Shown here: positions 50,801 through 57,623 of the stretch, one piece after another | Position numbering within the stretch: the stretch's first letter is position 1 | How the letters are laid out: every line of letters begins with the position of its first letter | Assembly: GCA_007693595.1 (NCBI GenBank) | Contig: REDI01000017.1 | Span: forward strand, 1-64,000 | DNA from: Deltaproteobacteria bacterium | GTDB taxonomy: Bacteria; Myxococcota_A; UBA796; GCA-2862545 | Length of the DNA stretch: 64,000 nucleotides | Direction of reading: 5' to 3' | The notes under the pieces: model-generated | Told to the model about the DNA's origin: nothing | Seen by the model: only the letters and a program-made list of their open reading frames with translations | The model's database searches: none | Program-made: the position numbers and the translations under genes

Positions 50801-51206
50801 CCGCGACCCGCAGCGAGGTCAGGCTTCGGTACTCGGTGGCGGTCACACCCATATAGACGCCCGTGCGGTCTGGCAGCTCGGGGGGGCGGTAGCCCGCGTC
50901 TTCGATGGCGTGCAGGGAGAGCTCGAGCGCGAGCCGCTGCTGAGGATCCATGACCTCGACCCGCCTCGGGGGCAAGCCTAAGCTCAGGGCCGGGAACGAC
51001 CGGATGTCTTGGATGAAGGCGCCGTGAGGTGCGTAGGTCTTGTCGGTGGCCCGACGGTTCGTGTCGAAGAAGACCTCGGCGGGCCAGCGGTCTTCGGGGA
51101 CAGGACCGAAGGCATCGCGGCCCTCAAGGGTCATCTGCCAGTAGCTCTGGAGGTCTTCGGCGCCGGCGAAGCGGCACCCCATTCCGACGATGGCGATCGC
51201 GCTCAC
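44838..51206 (-). CDS. PKS megasynthase KS-AT-ACP-KR-DH fused to alpha-oxoamine synthase
   Basis: This is a 2122-residue enzyme with a GTG start and a good ribosome site. KS 1-445: Cys198 in TTDAACAS, His333 in ETHGTGT, His370 in SSKANVGH. AT 545-860: GQGAQ 556-560, Ser651 in GHSLGEF, and GFHGP at 750-754, a malonyl-type pattern. ACP 940-1015 with Ser976 in DLGFDSL. KR 1215-1430: GGTRGIG, Ser1349, Tyr1362, Asn1366. DH 1455-1690: His1464 (HAIEGTPVLP) and Asp1615. The alpha-oxoamine synthase spans 1725-2122 with PLP lysine K1963 in GTLSKSLASCGG and His1931. The last domain joins an acyl thioester to an amino acid with CO2 loss. There is no enoyl reductase or thioesterase. The amino acid and chain length are unknown. 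The ACP-KR-DH order resembles PUFA synthase PfaA. Confidence 0.92.
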   Translation of the reverse strand: MSAIAIVGMGCRFAGAEDLQSYWQMTLEGRDAFGPVPEDRWPAEVFFDTNRRATDKTYAPHGAFIQDIRSFPALSLGLPPRRVEVMDPQQRLALELSLHAIEDAGYRPPELPDRTGVYMGVTATEYRSLTSLRVAAVMLASGVTGESPDDPTAMARAVDRLVPSRPYSAPGVLGNMCAAAVAQELDLKGPAYTTDAACASAHMAVYDAVQQLRAGNVDAALAGGVYIQITPDHYIAFARIGAMSPSGYCRPFDHRADGFVQGDGGGVILLKRLADAQRDNDRIYGVIHGAAINNDGRGDGPMAPLSPGQTDVIRRAWHDAGLDPHTLGYVETHGTGTSVGDPTEIRGLRDALPADAQPIAIGSSKANVGHTMSAAGIAGLIRSVLAVHHGVIPPMAGFEQPHPKLDLGDGAIHIPTRSEPWSTPQRVAGCSAFGFGGTNGHIIVANPPDAPSPSLPHPAPPQPELVLLSAGSESDLRDLAGRTASALRDQPRATVAGVSRAWANRRRQPWRLGVVATSIDQLIDQLQAVAAGESAGGVTLAQAPEEPARLAFLYPGQGAQRTGMLRDAKARFPQIAARIEALEAELLDDLPRPLTHLIYPELRAEPIDAEAAEAELTETSCCQPAMLAAGLALTDVLATVGIQPHVVTGHSLGEFVAAAAAGVLGAGEAARFVAARGRLMSALPGDHGAMAAIMADRQTAESLLVPGAVVANVNHPRQVVVSGLSPAVDQVVQNATQAEIKAVRLQVSHGFHGPALEGLDSRPLVDRVRFSDPQITVASGIDSTPYASAEQARAVFLRHATSPVDFVGALEQCRAAGANLYLQVGAGGPLASFARGSLPRDHRGVLTLAGRDDADGGASLLDTLAQLWVRGVDLDPRPITAPASLPSLPPTVLPREPYWAIKEEPQLALEIRGAAPRAPRKQAVAEPAAAPQAVQEQPERDTLEERVIAVIAKVSAYPVTSLRRDMALVEDLGFDSLMVGDLASGLSEAFEAIDGIPQELLINRPTVNDIIEFARNAGTGAGSNTHRDTDPLTAYGVGWLRADAPTLPQRELAEGLTALAIGLPQAAIARLRAAGIAVTTCTAEQAATAERHQLVVWGALEPGPDLEVAGLDAPVPDPAAALLGALANQASQGAHPNLIVVVRDGDPWAGGPAGVARSLPSEWPGAVATTLHLDDDALGELGPLLLQTLTSADRTPDLRYAQGARFVPSLAPTPAPTVELPEGERVLITGGTRGIGLKLAEELLGRGAQVLLVGRSEPGPEANALLQAHPGRAVAISADVTDREGLTLAVEPHRPIAAIVHAAGVLADGPLESVDPARGALARAVKVDGLLHAVHAAGSALRSVVALGSWAGRFGNRHQAHYAAANAAMASLVSALPSVRGVTLEFGPWTSSEMVQTIPAPVQAAMRAEGVDFVADEVGLEAILRGLVGGSGAMVLGRDLPPSLQAAEVELTLSTQTDPYLLDHAIEGTPVLPLAGASDLMAWVGGASAPFSLSRVRLFQGVTVTEPVQITLTAKGDKVELRQGARRSLAYQARLRPLQEPTADPGISKGGEPPTLSLETFYQDITFHGPKLQGITRIDAVGEGFVRGAVRVGEPADWSPQTSRDRFTIDPLALDSAMQLSAYVAWIRYQRAGTPVGLGRYEQLAPFPKGQELHAEVTFGPIDGDRFTGTLWLRDPDSGALLAVAHDVIAELRQSERTESDEPRADEAPFEPKPEWTTPSAWPEVKELENRLAMAQMAGIRNPYFRVQQGTARDTTVIEGREYINFSSYNYIGLSGDPRVLAAVREAVDRYGTSVSASRVASGERPFHQDLERGLARAQRAEDSLVFTAGHATNVTTIGHLFGKDDLIIHDEYIHDSGLQGIKLSGAARRAFKHDDPESCETELRRLRRHYKRCLILVEGVYSMDGDICALPQYVALKRKYGALLMVDEAHSFGIIGATGQGASEHFDLAPDDVDIWMGTLSKSLASCGGWIAGSASLVNYLRYTAPGFVYSAGLTAANGVAALESLKLMLEEPWRVTQLQNNARFFQRALVDRGIDTGPAHGESGVVPAITGNSMWALQLAQRLNEAGINVQPIVYPAVPDDAARLRYFLSSTHSEDQLLHTAELTAQILNQVKAEFPLPK

Positions 51207-51309
51207 TCACAACTCCTCGTCGCCGCGTGGGCGACCGCGCGGTTGGCGAGGTGTGACGCGGTCGCCGACCGCGGGCCGCCCAGGTGGACCGGGCGACCGG
51301 GGTGGACGC

Positions 51310-51558
51310 CTACAGGCGGCCGTTCTGAACTAGGCTGACGAGGTCGCGCACGGTGTTGACCTTGGCGAGCTCTTCGTCGGGGAAGGTCTTGTCGGTCTTG
51401 TCTTCGAGGAAGCCGACCATCTCCATGGTGGCGATCGAGTCGAGCGAGAGGTCTTCGATGGTCTGATCGATGCGGATCTTGTCGAACTCGGCCTTTCGGT
51501 TGGGGGCGACCTCGAAGAGAGCCTCTTTGACCAGGCTCAGGACTTGTTCATCATTCAT
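51310..51558 (-). CDS. Free-standing acyl carrier protein
   Basis: This 82-residue, acidic carrier has the phosphopantetheine serine in LSLDSIATMEM (Ser41). The start is ATG 51558 with CGGAG upstream. It lies between a fatty acyl-AMP ligase and a polyketide synthase, the usual place for an ACP that receives the activated starter. It is not the housekeeping AcpP, whose motif is DSLDTVE. No 4'-phosphopantetheinyl transferase gene is in this window, so the enzyme that primes it must lie elsewhere. Confidence 0.92.
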   Translation of the reverse strand: MNDEQVLSLVKEALFEVAPNRKAEFDKIRIDQTIEDLSLDSIATMEMVGFLEDKTDKTFPDEELAKVNTVRDLVSLVQNGRL

Positions 51559-51675
51559 GTCTTACTCCGACAGGGTAGAGAGAGGGCCAGGAGGGGCGAG
51601 GCGCCCCCCGGTGATGGGCTCGCGCGAGCAGGCTTTCGGGGTGATCGCGGCTCCAGCGCGGTGCTGTGTGCCTGG

Positions 51676-51681
51676 ATGATA
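51676..51681 (-). promoter_or_regulatory. Possible -10 for the ACP-PKS genes
   Basis: TATCAT on the minus strand (five of six) lies 118 bp before the ACP start in the 245-bp gap between the ligase and ACP genes. No good -35 is seen at 16-18 bases. Confidence 0.3.
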
Positions 51682-51803
51682 ACGAAGATGGGTCCGTCAC
51701 ATCGAAGGGGAGGGAGGCGCTTGCGGTACGCGCTTGGAGGCCGCGATCGACAGTCGACCCGCGACGCCCGCGCCTGTAATGCATCGGTGGACGGTGCGCC
51801 GGC

Positions 51804-53573
51804 TCATCCGCGCAGCGCGGCCTTGGCGCGGCTCCAGACTGAGGCGGCGACGTGTCGGGCGAGGGTGACACGATCGCCGGTCGCTCCGGCCGTTCGCACC
51901 CCTTCGCGGCCGACGGTGCCTCGAAGGTACTGAGAGCGGGTCTTGGCGCGCTGAAGCTTGCCCGAGGAGGTCTTGGGCAGGGTACCCGGCGCGAGGCAGA
52001 TGACTTCGGCCAGGCTGAGGCTCATCTCGCGCTGGACGGCCTTTCGGACGTCGGCGATGAGGCGGTCGGTGTCGGTCTCGCGGGTCTCGAGGGCGATCAC
52101 GAGCTCTTCGGAGTGCTCACCGGGTCGGCTGAAGGCGACCACGTTGCCCTTTCGGACGCCATCGACGTTCGAGGCTGCCCACTCGACCGCCTGGGGGTGG
52201 ATGTTGCGGCCGTTGAGGATGATCAGATCCTTGACCCGGCCGGTGACGTAGACCTGACCGTCGAGCGTGTAGCCGAGATCACCCGTAAAGAGCCAGCCAT
52301 CGCGGAAGGTCTTTTGGGTGGCGTCGGGGTTGCGGAAGTAGCCCGGCGTGACCGAGGGGCCGCGCACCGCGATCTCGCCCTGCAGTCCATCGGGGAGGCG
52401 CTCGCCATCGTCGGCGAAGATGCCGATCTCGTGGCCGGGGAAGGCCACACCGCAGGCGACGTGCTCTTCGATGGGCTGGCCTGGATCGGGATCGAGCACG
52501 ACGCCGTTCTCTTGGAACTCCTCGGCGTTGACCTGACGGGTGACCATGACGCTCTCGACCGGCTTGAGGCTGATCGCCAGGGTCGCCTCGGCCATGCCGT
52601 AGGCGGGGAGCAGGGCGGTGGGCGAGAGGTCGCAGTGTTCACCAAAGATCTTGTTGAACTGACGCATGGTCTCGGGATGGATCGGCTCGGCCCCGCAACC
52701 GAAGGCCTTCACGCACGAGAGGTCCCAGCGCTCGAGGTCGGCGGGCTTGGCCTTGCGCGCGACGAGGGCATAGGCGAAGTTGGGCGCGAAGCTCGCGGTG
52801 CCCCGGTGCTTGTGGATGGTCTCGAGCCAGCAGGTTGGGCGCTTGATGAAGCGCAGGGTGGGGATGAAGACGACTGGGATCCCGTAGAGGATGGGCGAGA
52901 TGACGAAGCCTATCAGGCCCATGTCGTGGTAGAGCGGAAGCCAGGAGATGCCCTTGTCGCCCCGGTCGGGGTGGAGCTGCAGGCCGTGCTCGATGATGCC
53001 CTCGCAGTTCGCGACCAGGCAGCGGTGGGTGACCATGACACCCTTGGGATCGGACGTGCTGCCGCTCGTATATTGCAGGAAGGCGATGTCGTCGGGGGTG
53101 ATCTGGGGCAGGTCGGGGTTGGCCCCGCCCTTGGCGAGGTCTTCGGCCTTGACGAGCTTGGAGAGGCTCGGGACCTTGTCGACCTGGGACCAGAGGATGT
53201 TCTGCAGGCTCGCGCTGGCGACGAGCACCTTGGCGTCGGCCGAGGTGAGCACGTGGGCGGTGCGGGCGGCGTAGGCGTCGAGGTTGCCCAGAGACAGCGG
53301 AGGGTAGAGCGGGACGGGCACGACCCCGAGCCGGAACATGGCGAAGAAGGTCAGGACGAAGTCTTCGGGCTCGACGATGATCAGGCCTGCCCGGTCGCCC
53401 TTCTTGAGCCCCAGCGCTTGGAGGGCTGCGGCGCGGCGGGCGGTCTGCTCCGCCATCTGGGGGAAGGTGTAGAAGGTCTCTTCCCCCTTGGTGTCTTGAA
53501 AGGTATAGCCGAGCTCGGGGTACTGTTCACCGATCTCGGCAACGGCGTGAGCGAGGGTTGGAAAGCGGCTCAT
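51804..53573 (-). CDS. Fatty acyl-AMP ligase (FAAL)
   Basis: This 589-residue adenylating enzyme starts at ATG 53573 with AGGAGA upstream. ATP motif YTSGSTSDPKGVMVTH is followed by SWLPLYHDMGLIGF, which marks fatty acyl-AMP ligases as opposed to CoA ligases. The later motifs are AYGMAEATLAISL and KDLIILNGRNIHPQAVE. Such enzymes make acyl-AMP and pass the acyl chain to a carrier protein, not to CoA. The next two genes on the strand are that carrier and a polyketide synthase, so it should supply the starter acyl chain. The FAAL-specific insertion could not be judged by eye; the HDMG segment is the main ground. Confidence 0.9.
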   Translation of the reverse strand: MSRFPTLAHAVAEIGEQYPELGYTFQDTKGEETFYTFPQMAEQTARRAAALQALGLKKGDRAGLIIVEPEDFVLTFFAMFRLGVVPVPLYPPLSLGNLDAYAARTAHVLTSADAKVLVASASLQNILWSQVDKVPSLSKLVKAEDLAKGGANPDLPQITPDDIAFLQYTSGSTSDPKGVMVTHRCLVANCEGIIEHGLQLHPDRGDKGISWLPLYHDMGLIGFVISPILYGIPVVFIPTLRFIKRPTCWLETIHKHRGTASFAPNFAYALVARKAKPADLERWDLSCVKAFGCGAEPIHPETMRQFNKIFGEHCDLSPTALLPAYGMAEATLAISLKPVESVMVTRQVNAEEFQENGVVLDPDPGQPIEEHVACGVAFPGHEIGIFADDGERLPDGLQGEIAVRGPSVTPGYFRNPDATQKTFRDGWLFTGDLGYTLDGQVYVTGRVKDLIILNGRNIHPQAVEWAASNVDGVRKGNVVAFSRPGEHSEELVIALETRETDTDRLIADVRKAVQREMSLSLAEVICLAPGTLPKTSSGKLQRAKTRSQYLRGTVGREGVRTAGATGDRVTLARHVAASVWSRAKAALRG

Positions 53574-53709
53574 GCGTGATCTCCTGGCTGGGCATCTTGG
53601 GGCGTTGAGGAACCCGGGGGGTCGGGGAGGGGCAGCGCGTCGGTGCGTCTCGCCCGCGGGGACGGAGACTTTAGGCCGGAGGGGAGGAGGCGGCAATCAT
53701 TCATCGCTA

Positions 53710-53749
53710 GGAAGGTCGCTTTACGCCAATGTTATGGCGTGAACCTTCC
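53710..53749. promoter_or_regulatory. 40-bp nested inverted repeat upstream of the FAAL operon
   Basis: GGAAGGT (53710-53716) pairs with ACCTTCC (53743-53749), and ACGCCA (53723-53728) pairs with TGGCGT (53735-53740) around a six-base loop. It lies 137-176 bp upstream of the FAAL start, downstream of a good -10 on the minus strand. It could be an RNA leader hairpin or a dyad operator. No T-run follows it on either strand, so it is not an ordinary terminator. Confidence 0.6.
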
Positions 53750-53792
53750 GACCGGCCAGTCGATTTGGGTTCGAGCCCTGCTCTGCTCTTCG

Positions 53793-53819
53793 ATTATAGT
53801 TCTATTTCATGGCTTGGAA
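53793..53819 (-). promoter_or_regulatory. Candidate promoter of the FAAL-ACP-PKS operon
   Basis: A perfect TATAAT on the minus strand (53793-53798) stands in an AT-rich patch that is unusual for this window. A weak -35, TTCCAA (53814-53819), is 15 bases upstream, inside the end of the next gene. Transcription would start near 53785 and give a leader of about 210 bases that includes the nested hairpin. Confidence 0.45.
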
Positions 53820-54139
53820 TCGCTCTGCATCATGGGCTTTGGGGGCTCGGGGGGGCCGGAGGTATGGACGGCGATCGCTCGGCCGCGAAAGGGTTGTCCG
53901 GCGCAGGGCACACCGCTGGGCAGGGTGACGATCCATCGCGCTGCGGTGAGGCGCAGGAGGTCGCCCCGCAGGTGTTCCGCCCGGACCCGCCAGCGGTGGA
54001 AGAGCGCTTCGCGGGCGTCGAGCGCGCTGCGCTCGGAGGGATAAGGGCCGTAGCAGCGACGATCGGCGCCTTCGACAGCGAACCACCACCGGCCATAAGC
54101 GCGGTAGGGGGTAGGGACTTCGAACAGCCAGGTGGGCAT
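53807..54139 (-). CDS. Small protein of unknown function upstream of the lipid operon
   Basis: The 110 residues start at ATG 54139 with GAGGT upstream. It is rich in Trp, Tyr and Arg (PYRAYGRWWFAVEGADRR, YGPYPSERSALDAREALF), like small nucleic-acid or host-factor-type proteins, but no family is recognised. Its end overlaps the likely promoter of the FAAL gene. The opposite strand of this region is also open for about 140 codons, so the choice of strand rests on the start site and composition. Confidence 0.5.
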   Translation of the reverse strand: MPTWLFEVPTPYRAYGRWWFAVEGADRRCYGPYPSERSALDAREALFHRWRVRAEHLRGDLLRLTAARWIVTLPSGVPCAGQPFRGRAIAVHTSGPPEPPKPMMQSDSKP

Positions 54140-54290
54140 GGGGGACCTCGGGTGCTGAACTGATGTTCAGTCTACCTCCGATGCTCGTCGCGCGCCAGGG
54201 CTCACGCCTGCGGGGCGGACACTTCTTGGCAGGTCGGTGACTCTCATGGGCAGAGCTTGGACATCGCCACCGCCCAGCGTCTCACTCCAG

Positions 54291-54362
54291 CACCCCCGGC
54301 GGGAATCGAACCCACATCTGAGGATTAGGAATCCCCTGTTCTATCCGTTGAACTACGGGGGC
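54291..54362 (-). tRNA. tRNA-Arg (anticodon CCT)
   Basis: This is a 72-base cloverleaf on the minus strand. The acceptor stem GCCCCCG pairs with CGGGGGT (a G-U pair at the end), the D arm is GTTC/GAAC, the anticodon stem GGGGA/TCCTC and the loop TTCCTAA with anticodon CCT. The T arm is GTGGG TTCGATT CCCGC. It reads AGG codons. The CCA end is not encoded. Confidence 0.93.
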
Positions 54363-54672
54363 AAGGGTGAGGAGGCGGGCGCGCGGGCGCCCGACGCGAC
54401 GGCGGGGCTCTATCCGGGTCGCGACCGATCCGGTAGGCTGGCTCGTGCGGGCGACGTTGAATGAACGCGGCGCGCGCGCGTCCTAGGGGTCGAGAGGGCA
54501 TCGTCCCGTCGCCTCGCTTGGCCGAGAGCTTTCCAGCGTTGTCTCTTCGTCGGTCAGGGGTTCTAGTATGCTCCCGACTCGTTCTTGGCTGGAAAGATCG
54601 CGGTCCGCGCGCTGGTCGGTCGCGATGTCTACCAAGCCCGCTTGCCGTGAGTCCGACTGTGTGGAGAGTCCA
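54363..54672. other. 310-bp gap without a gene
   Basis: This stretch lies between tRNA-Arg and the next lipoprotein gene. It holds a run of CG alternation (near 54376-54395 and 54465-54480) and no open reading frame that I support. The in-frame ATG codons at 54568 and 54625 precede the lipoprotein start, but the extension lacks a signal peptide and is discounted. No clear promoter for the tRNA could be placed. Confidence 0.5.
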
Positions 54673-55383
54673 ATGCGTCCCTTGATGGTCCTATCTCTGA
54701 TCTTCGCCATGGGATGCATCTCCGTCCGAGACGTCGAAGATGCGCGCTTCGAGCCTGACTCCTTCGAGAAGGTGACCGCTCACCACATGCGGGGCGATCT
54801 CGAGCTGGTCGGTCGGAACACGAGCAACGCCGAGGTCGTCGCCACCCTCTGGGCCAGTGGCAGCTCCCGCGATCGCGCCGAGGCACGACAGCGGCGGCTG
54901 CGCTGGTCGGCCGAGGTTATCGAACAGGAGCTCATCATCTCGAGCCTGGTGCCCGAGAGTCGCTCCGGGGTGGATTTCTATGTCGTCACCCCCGAGCTCG
55001 TCGACTCCTTTTTGTCGTTGGAACGGGGCGATGTGCGCTTCGGTGGGGTCGACGGCTTCCATGAGGTGTCCGCCGAAGCCGTGCGCGGGGTGGTCGGAGG
55101 GGAGCTGTTGATCGACGCGGGTCAGGTAGACCTCACCTACTATCCCTTCGACGTGACCGCGACGGTCCTCGACGTCAGCGGCCCCGTGACCCTCGCGCTC
55201 CCCTTCGGTCCCGAGTACGACCTCGTCATCCGAGGCAATCCCGAAGAGCCGATGACCGTCGATGATCTCGGCTGGGAAGATACCCGCCTCGGAGACGGTT
55301 TCTTCAGTGGGTACCGGGGTCGCGGGTTGGCGAGGATCAACATCTTCACCGATGGGCCGGTCGAGATCATCTCCACGCGCTGA
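54673..55383 (+). CDS. Lipoprotein with adhesin-like beta-repeat domain
   Basis: The 236 residues start at ATG 54673 with GGAGAG upstream. The signal MRPLMVLSLIFAMGC is a lipobox type. The remainder is a ladder of short strands (GDLELVGRNTSNAEVVATLW, GGELLIDAGQVDLTYY, VSGPVTLALPFG) that resembles the DUF4097 putative adhesin fold, a right-handed beta-helix. It is probably an anchored outer-surface or periplasmic protein. The family link is by pattern only. Confidence 0.7.
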   Translation: MRPLMVLSLIFAMGCISVRDVEDARFEPDSFEKVTAHHMRGDLELVGRNTSNAEVVATLWASGSSRDRAEARQRRLRWSAEVIEQELIISSLVPESRSGVDFYVVTPELVDSFLSLERGDVRFGGVDGFHEVSAEAVRGVVGGELLIDAGQVDLTYYPFDVTATVLDVSGPVTLALPFGPEYDLVIRGNPEEPMTVDDLGWEDTRLGDGFFSGYRGRGLARINIFTDGPVEIISTR

Positions 55384-55473
55384 GGTCGCGGGCCTTGCGT
55401 TCGAACGGGCCTGAGTGGTAGATCCCATCGGGCTTGAAGTCACCCTCCTGCCGTGTTCGAGCCCGGAGTCCTC

Positions 55474-55851
55474 TTGAGCAGCACCGCTCGTTATCGATTT
55501 GAGTTTCGATTATTTGAATGGTCAGAGTCCCTCTCTCACGACCTCTGTGGCGAGACGCGGTGTTTCTTCGTTGGCCTCCGCCCCGATGCGAGCGTGCGGC
55601 GGATCTACTTCGCGCGCGCCGGAGCCCCCTTCTCGGTGGAGCGCAAGCGCATCTTGGTCGAAGGGCACGCGGGCTGGTACCTCTACCACCCCTTCGCGGC
55701 CCGGGGGCCGGGCTATGCGGAGTGGTACGACCTCGACCGCGACGCCGTCGAGCGCTGGCTCAAGGGCACGCTCGACGAGGTCGCCTTCGAGGATGTTCGG
55801 GGCGATGGTCACCTGCACGCCTGGCCGACCTCATGGCGTGTGCTTCTTTGA
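55474..55851 (+). CDS. Small protein of unknown function
   Basis: The 125 residues start at TTG 55474, where CGGAG lies five bases upstream; GTG 55453 is an in-frame alternative without a ribosome site. It contains many aromatic residues (RYRFEFRLFEW, GWYLYHPFA, YAEWYDLDR) and no signal peptide. It looks like a compact alpha/beta fold. No family is recognised. Confidence 0.55.
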   Translation: MSSTARYRFEFRLFEWSESLSHDLCGETRCFFVGLRPDASVRRIYFARAGAPFSVERKRILVEGHAGWYLYHPFAARGPGYAEWYDLDRDAVERWLKGTLDEVAFEDVRGDGHLHAWPTSWRVLL

Positions 55852-55964
55852 AGGACCTCTTGGTAGGTTCACTTTGAGAGCCTTTGCGGCCTCTGGATCT
55901 CGGGTCGCGTGCCAGGCTGTGCCGAGATGGGTTAGGTCTCCGAAGAAGCCTCAAGGAGAGACCC

Positions 55965-56846
55965 GTGGCATTCGAACCTCTCGCTCAGCTCGATGAGCTC
56001 GACAACCTGCCTGCTGTCGAACGCGTCGCCCTCCTGGCCGAGATCGGGCAGACTTTCGTCAACGGCGACGCAGCTCAGCTCCCTGCCGACGCCCGCCAGA
56101 AGGTGATCCAGACCATGGTCGACGCGCTTCAGCGGGGCGATGGATCCTCCCGCGATCGATTCACCATCGGGGCGGCCCTCGGGCGCCTCGGCGATCCCCG
56201 GCTGCGCAAGCCCTCCGACGAGTCCTACTGGTCCAAGGTCGAGACCGACGACGGCGCCCTCCTGCTCGGGCGCTTCATGGTCACCAACCGCGAGTATCGC
56301 GCCTTCGTCGACGACGGAGGGTACGATCGCGACGACCTCTGGAGCCCCGAAGGCCTCGCCTGGAAGTCCCAGACCGAAGCGACCTGGCCCCAGCTCGCCG
56401 CGCGTAGCGATGCGGGCCCCTTTATCATCGACAACCAGCCGGTCGTCGGGGTGACTTGGCACGAAGCCCAGGCCTACGCGCGCTGGGCTCAGGCCCGGCT
56501 GCCCCTCTTCGAAGAGCGCCTCGCCGTGGTCCGAGGTCGCGAAAAGCGACCTTACCCGTGGGGCTCGCCCTTTGGCGAAGGCAACGCCAACACCCAAGAA
56601 GAGGTCTTGAACCAGCCCTGTGCCGTGGGGCTCTATCTGCGCGATCGCTCCCCCGAGGGGGTCTATGACCTCGCGGGCAACGTGGGGGAGTGGTGTGCCG
56701 ATGGGGCCGCCGATCAGCGCTGGGTGCACCCTGGCGCGTGGGACCAGCCCTCCATGGCGGCCTGGGCTAAGGCCAGGGTCCTCCAGCCTCCCGCTGAGTG
56801 GTCGCCTGCCCTCGGCTTCCGGCTCGCCCGCGATCTTGCAGACTAG
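55965..56846 (+). CDS. FGE-sulfatase/SUMF1-fold protein
   Basis: The 293 residues start at GTG 55965 with AGGAGAG upstream. The first 90 residues are helical. Then comes the formylglycine-generating fold: GRFMVTNREYRAFVDDGG, PVVGVTWHEAQAYARWA, RPYPWGSPFGEGNAN, DLAGNVGEWCADG and LGFRLARD. In true FGE two cysteines convert a sulfatase Cys to formylglycine; here only scattered cysteines are visible. Many members of the fold are instead binding domains or kinase-linked effectors. It is cytosolic, as there is no signal peptide. Confidence 0.8.
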   Translation: MAFEPLAQLDELDNLPAVERVALLAEIGQTFVNGDAAQLPADARQKVIQTMVDALQRGDGSSRDRFTIGAALGRLGDPRLRKPSDESYWSKVETDDGALLLGRFMVTNREYRAFVDDGGYDRDDLWSPEGLAWKSQTEATWPQLAARSDAGPFIIDNQPVVGVTWHEAQAYARWAQARLPLFEERLAVVRGREKRPYPWGSPFGEGNANTQEEVLNQPCAVGLYLRDRSPEGVYDLAGNVGEWCADGAADQRWVHPGAWDQPSMAAWAKARVLQPPAEWSPALGFRLARDLAD

Positions 56847-56908
56847 CTTGTCTCAGGGCAGCGTCCCTCCCCTCAGCCAGGCCGCGCCGACCCTCTCCCG
56901 GAGCCCTC

Positions 56909-57559
56909 GTGTCCAAGCGTCGCAGCCAACAGGGACCCGAAGGAGGTCGTCCGCAGCAGGTCGCGAAGACCGCCGAGTCGCAGCGCGAGGCCGACGAGCA
57001 GTCTGAGCTCGGCAACGCCGCGATCCAGGCGCGCCTCACCACCGAAGAGGTCGCGGGCACCGAACCCTCGGCCGAGGCGGTCCAGCGAGCCGTGAGTCAC
57101 CTCGATCACGCCTTGGCAGCCCTCCACCTCGATCCTGCTGATCCGGCCAAGATCGGTCGGCTCGTCGACCTGATCGAGCGCTCCAACCTCTCGGAGCGCG
57201 ATGTCCTGGTCGACCGCCTCCTGGCGGCCGAGACCACGCGCCAGGTCGTCGATGCCGCACTTGAGCGCTGGTTTGGCGCCTCCGACGAAGCGACCCGGTG
57301 GTCCGTCGATGGCGCGCTGGCTGGAGCCCGAGACGCCCTCCTCCAAGCAGCTCCCCCCACCCCCTCCCAGGCGAGCGGTCCCGAAGCGGCGTGGGAACTC
57401 GTGGCCTCCGCCGCCGACAAGGGCCAGCCTGACCGCTCCAGCGATGGGATCGGGCAGGCGGTGGTCGGCTTCTGCCGCACCCTGTCCCTGGCGGTCATGC
57501 TCGAAGAAGAAGAGGAGGAAGAGTCCGACCTGGATGCTGGCGTCGAGCTCGACGGCTGA
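56909..57559 (+). CDS. Helical acidic protein of unknown function
   Basis: The 216 residues start at GTG 56909 with GGAG upstream. The N-terminus is basic and disordered (SKRRSQQGPEGGRPQQ), a helical middle follows, and the end is very acidic (LEEEEEEESDLDAGVELDG). A short SELGNAAIQ segment resembles motifs in phage-tail-like or secretion-linked proteins, but this is weak. It lies 62 bp after the FGE-fold gene. Confidence 0.6.
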   Translation: MSKRRSQQGPEGGRPQQVAKTAESQREADEQSELGNAAIQARLTTEEVAGTEPSAEAVQRAVSHLDHALAALHLDPADPAKIGRLVDLIERSNLSERDVLVDRLLAAETTRQVVDAALERWFGASDEATRWSVDGALAGARDALLQAAPPTPSQASGPEAAWELVASAADKGQPDRSSDGIGQAVVGFCRTLSLAVMLEEEEEEESDLDAGVELDG

Positions 57560-57623
57560 GCTCGCGCGGGGCTGGCGAGCTGGGCGGATCGAGGTAGAAG
57601 GGTGCTCTGACCCCGGAGAGCCC

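Noticed and set aside
53767-53778. GGGTTCGAGCCC resembling a tRNA T-arm, possibly an attachment site or tRNA remnant
   Set aside because: No acceptor, D or anticodon arm fits around it, and there is no integrase nearby.
53729-54163. Plus-strand frame of about 144 codons opposite the 53807-54139 gene
   Set aside because: It lacks a ribosome site and has shadow-frame composition. The minus-strand frame has a start site and better composition, although this is not certain.
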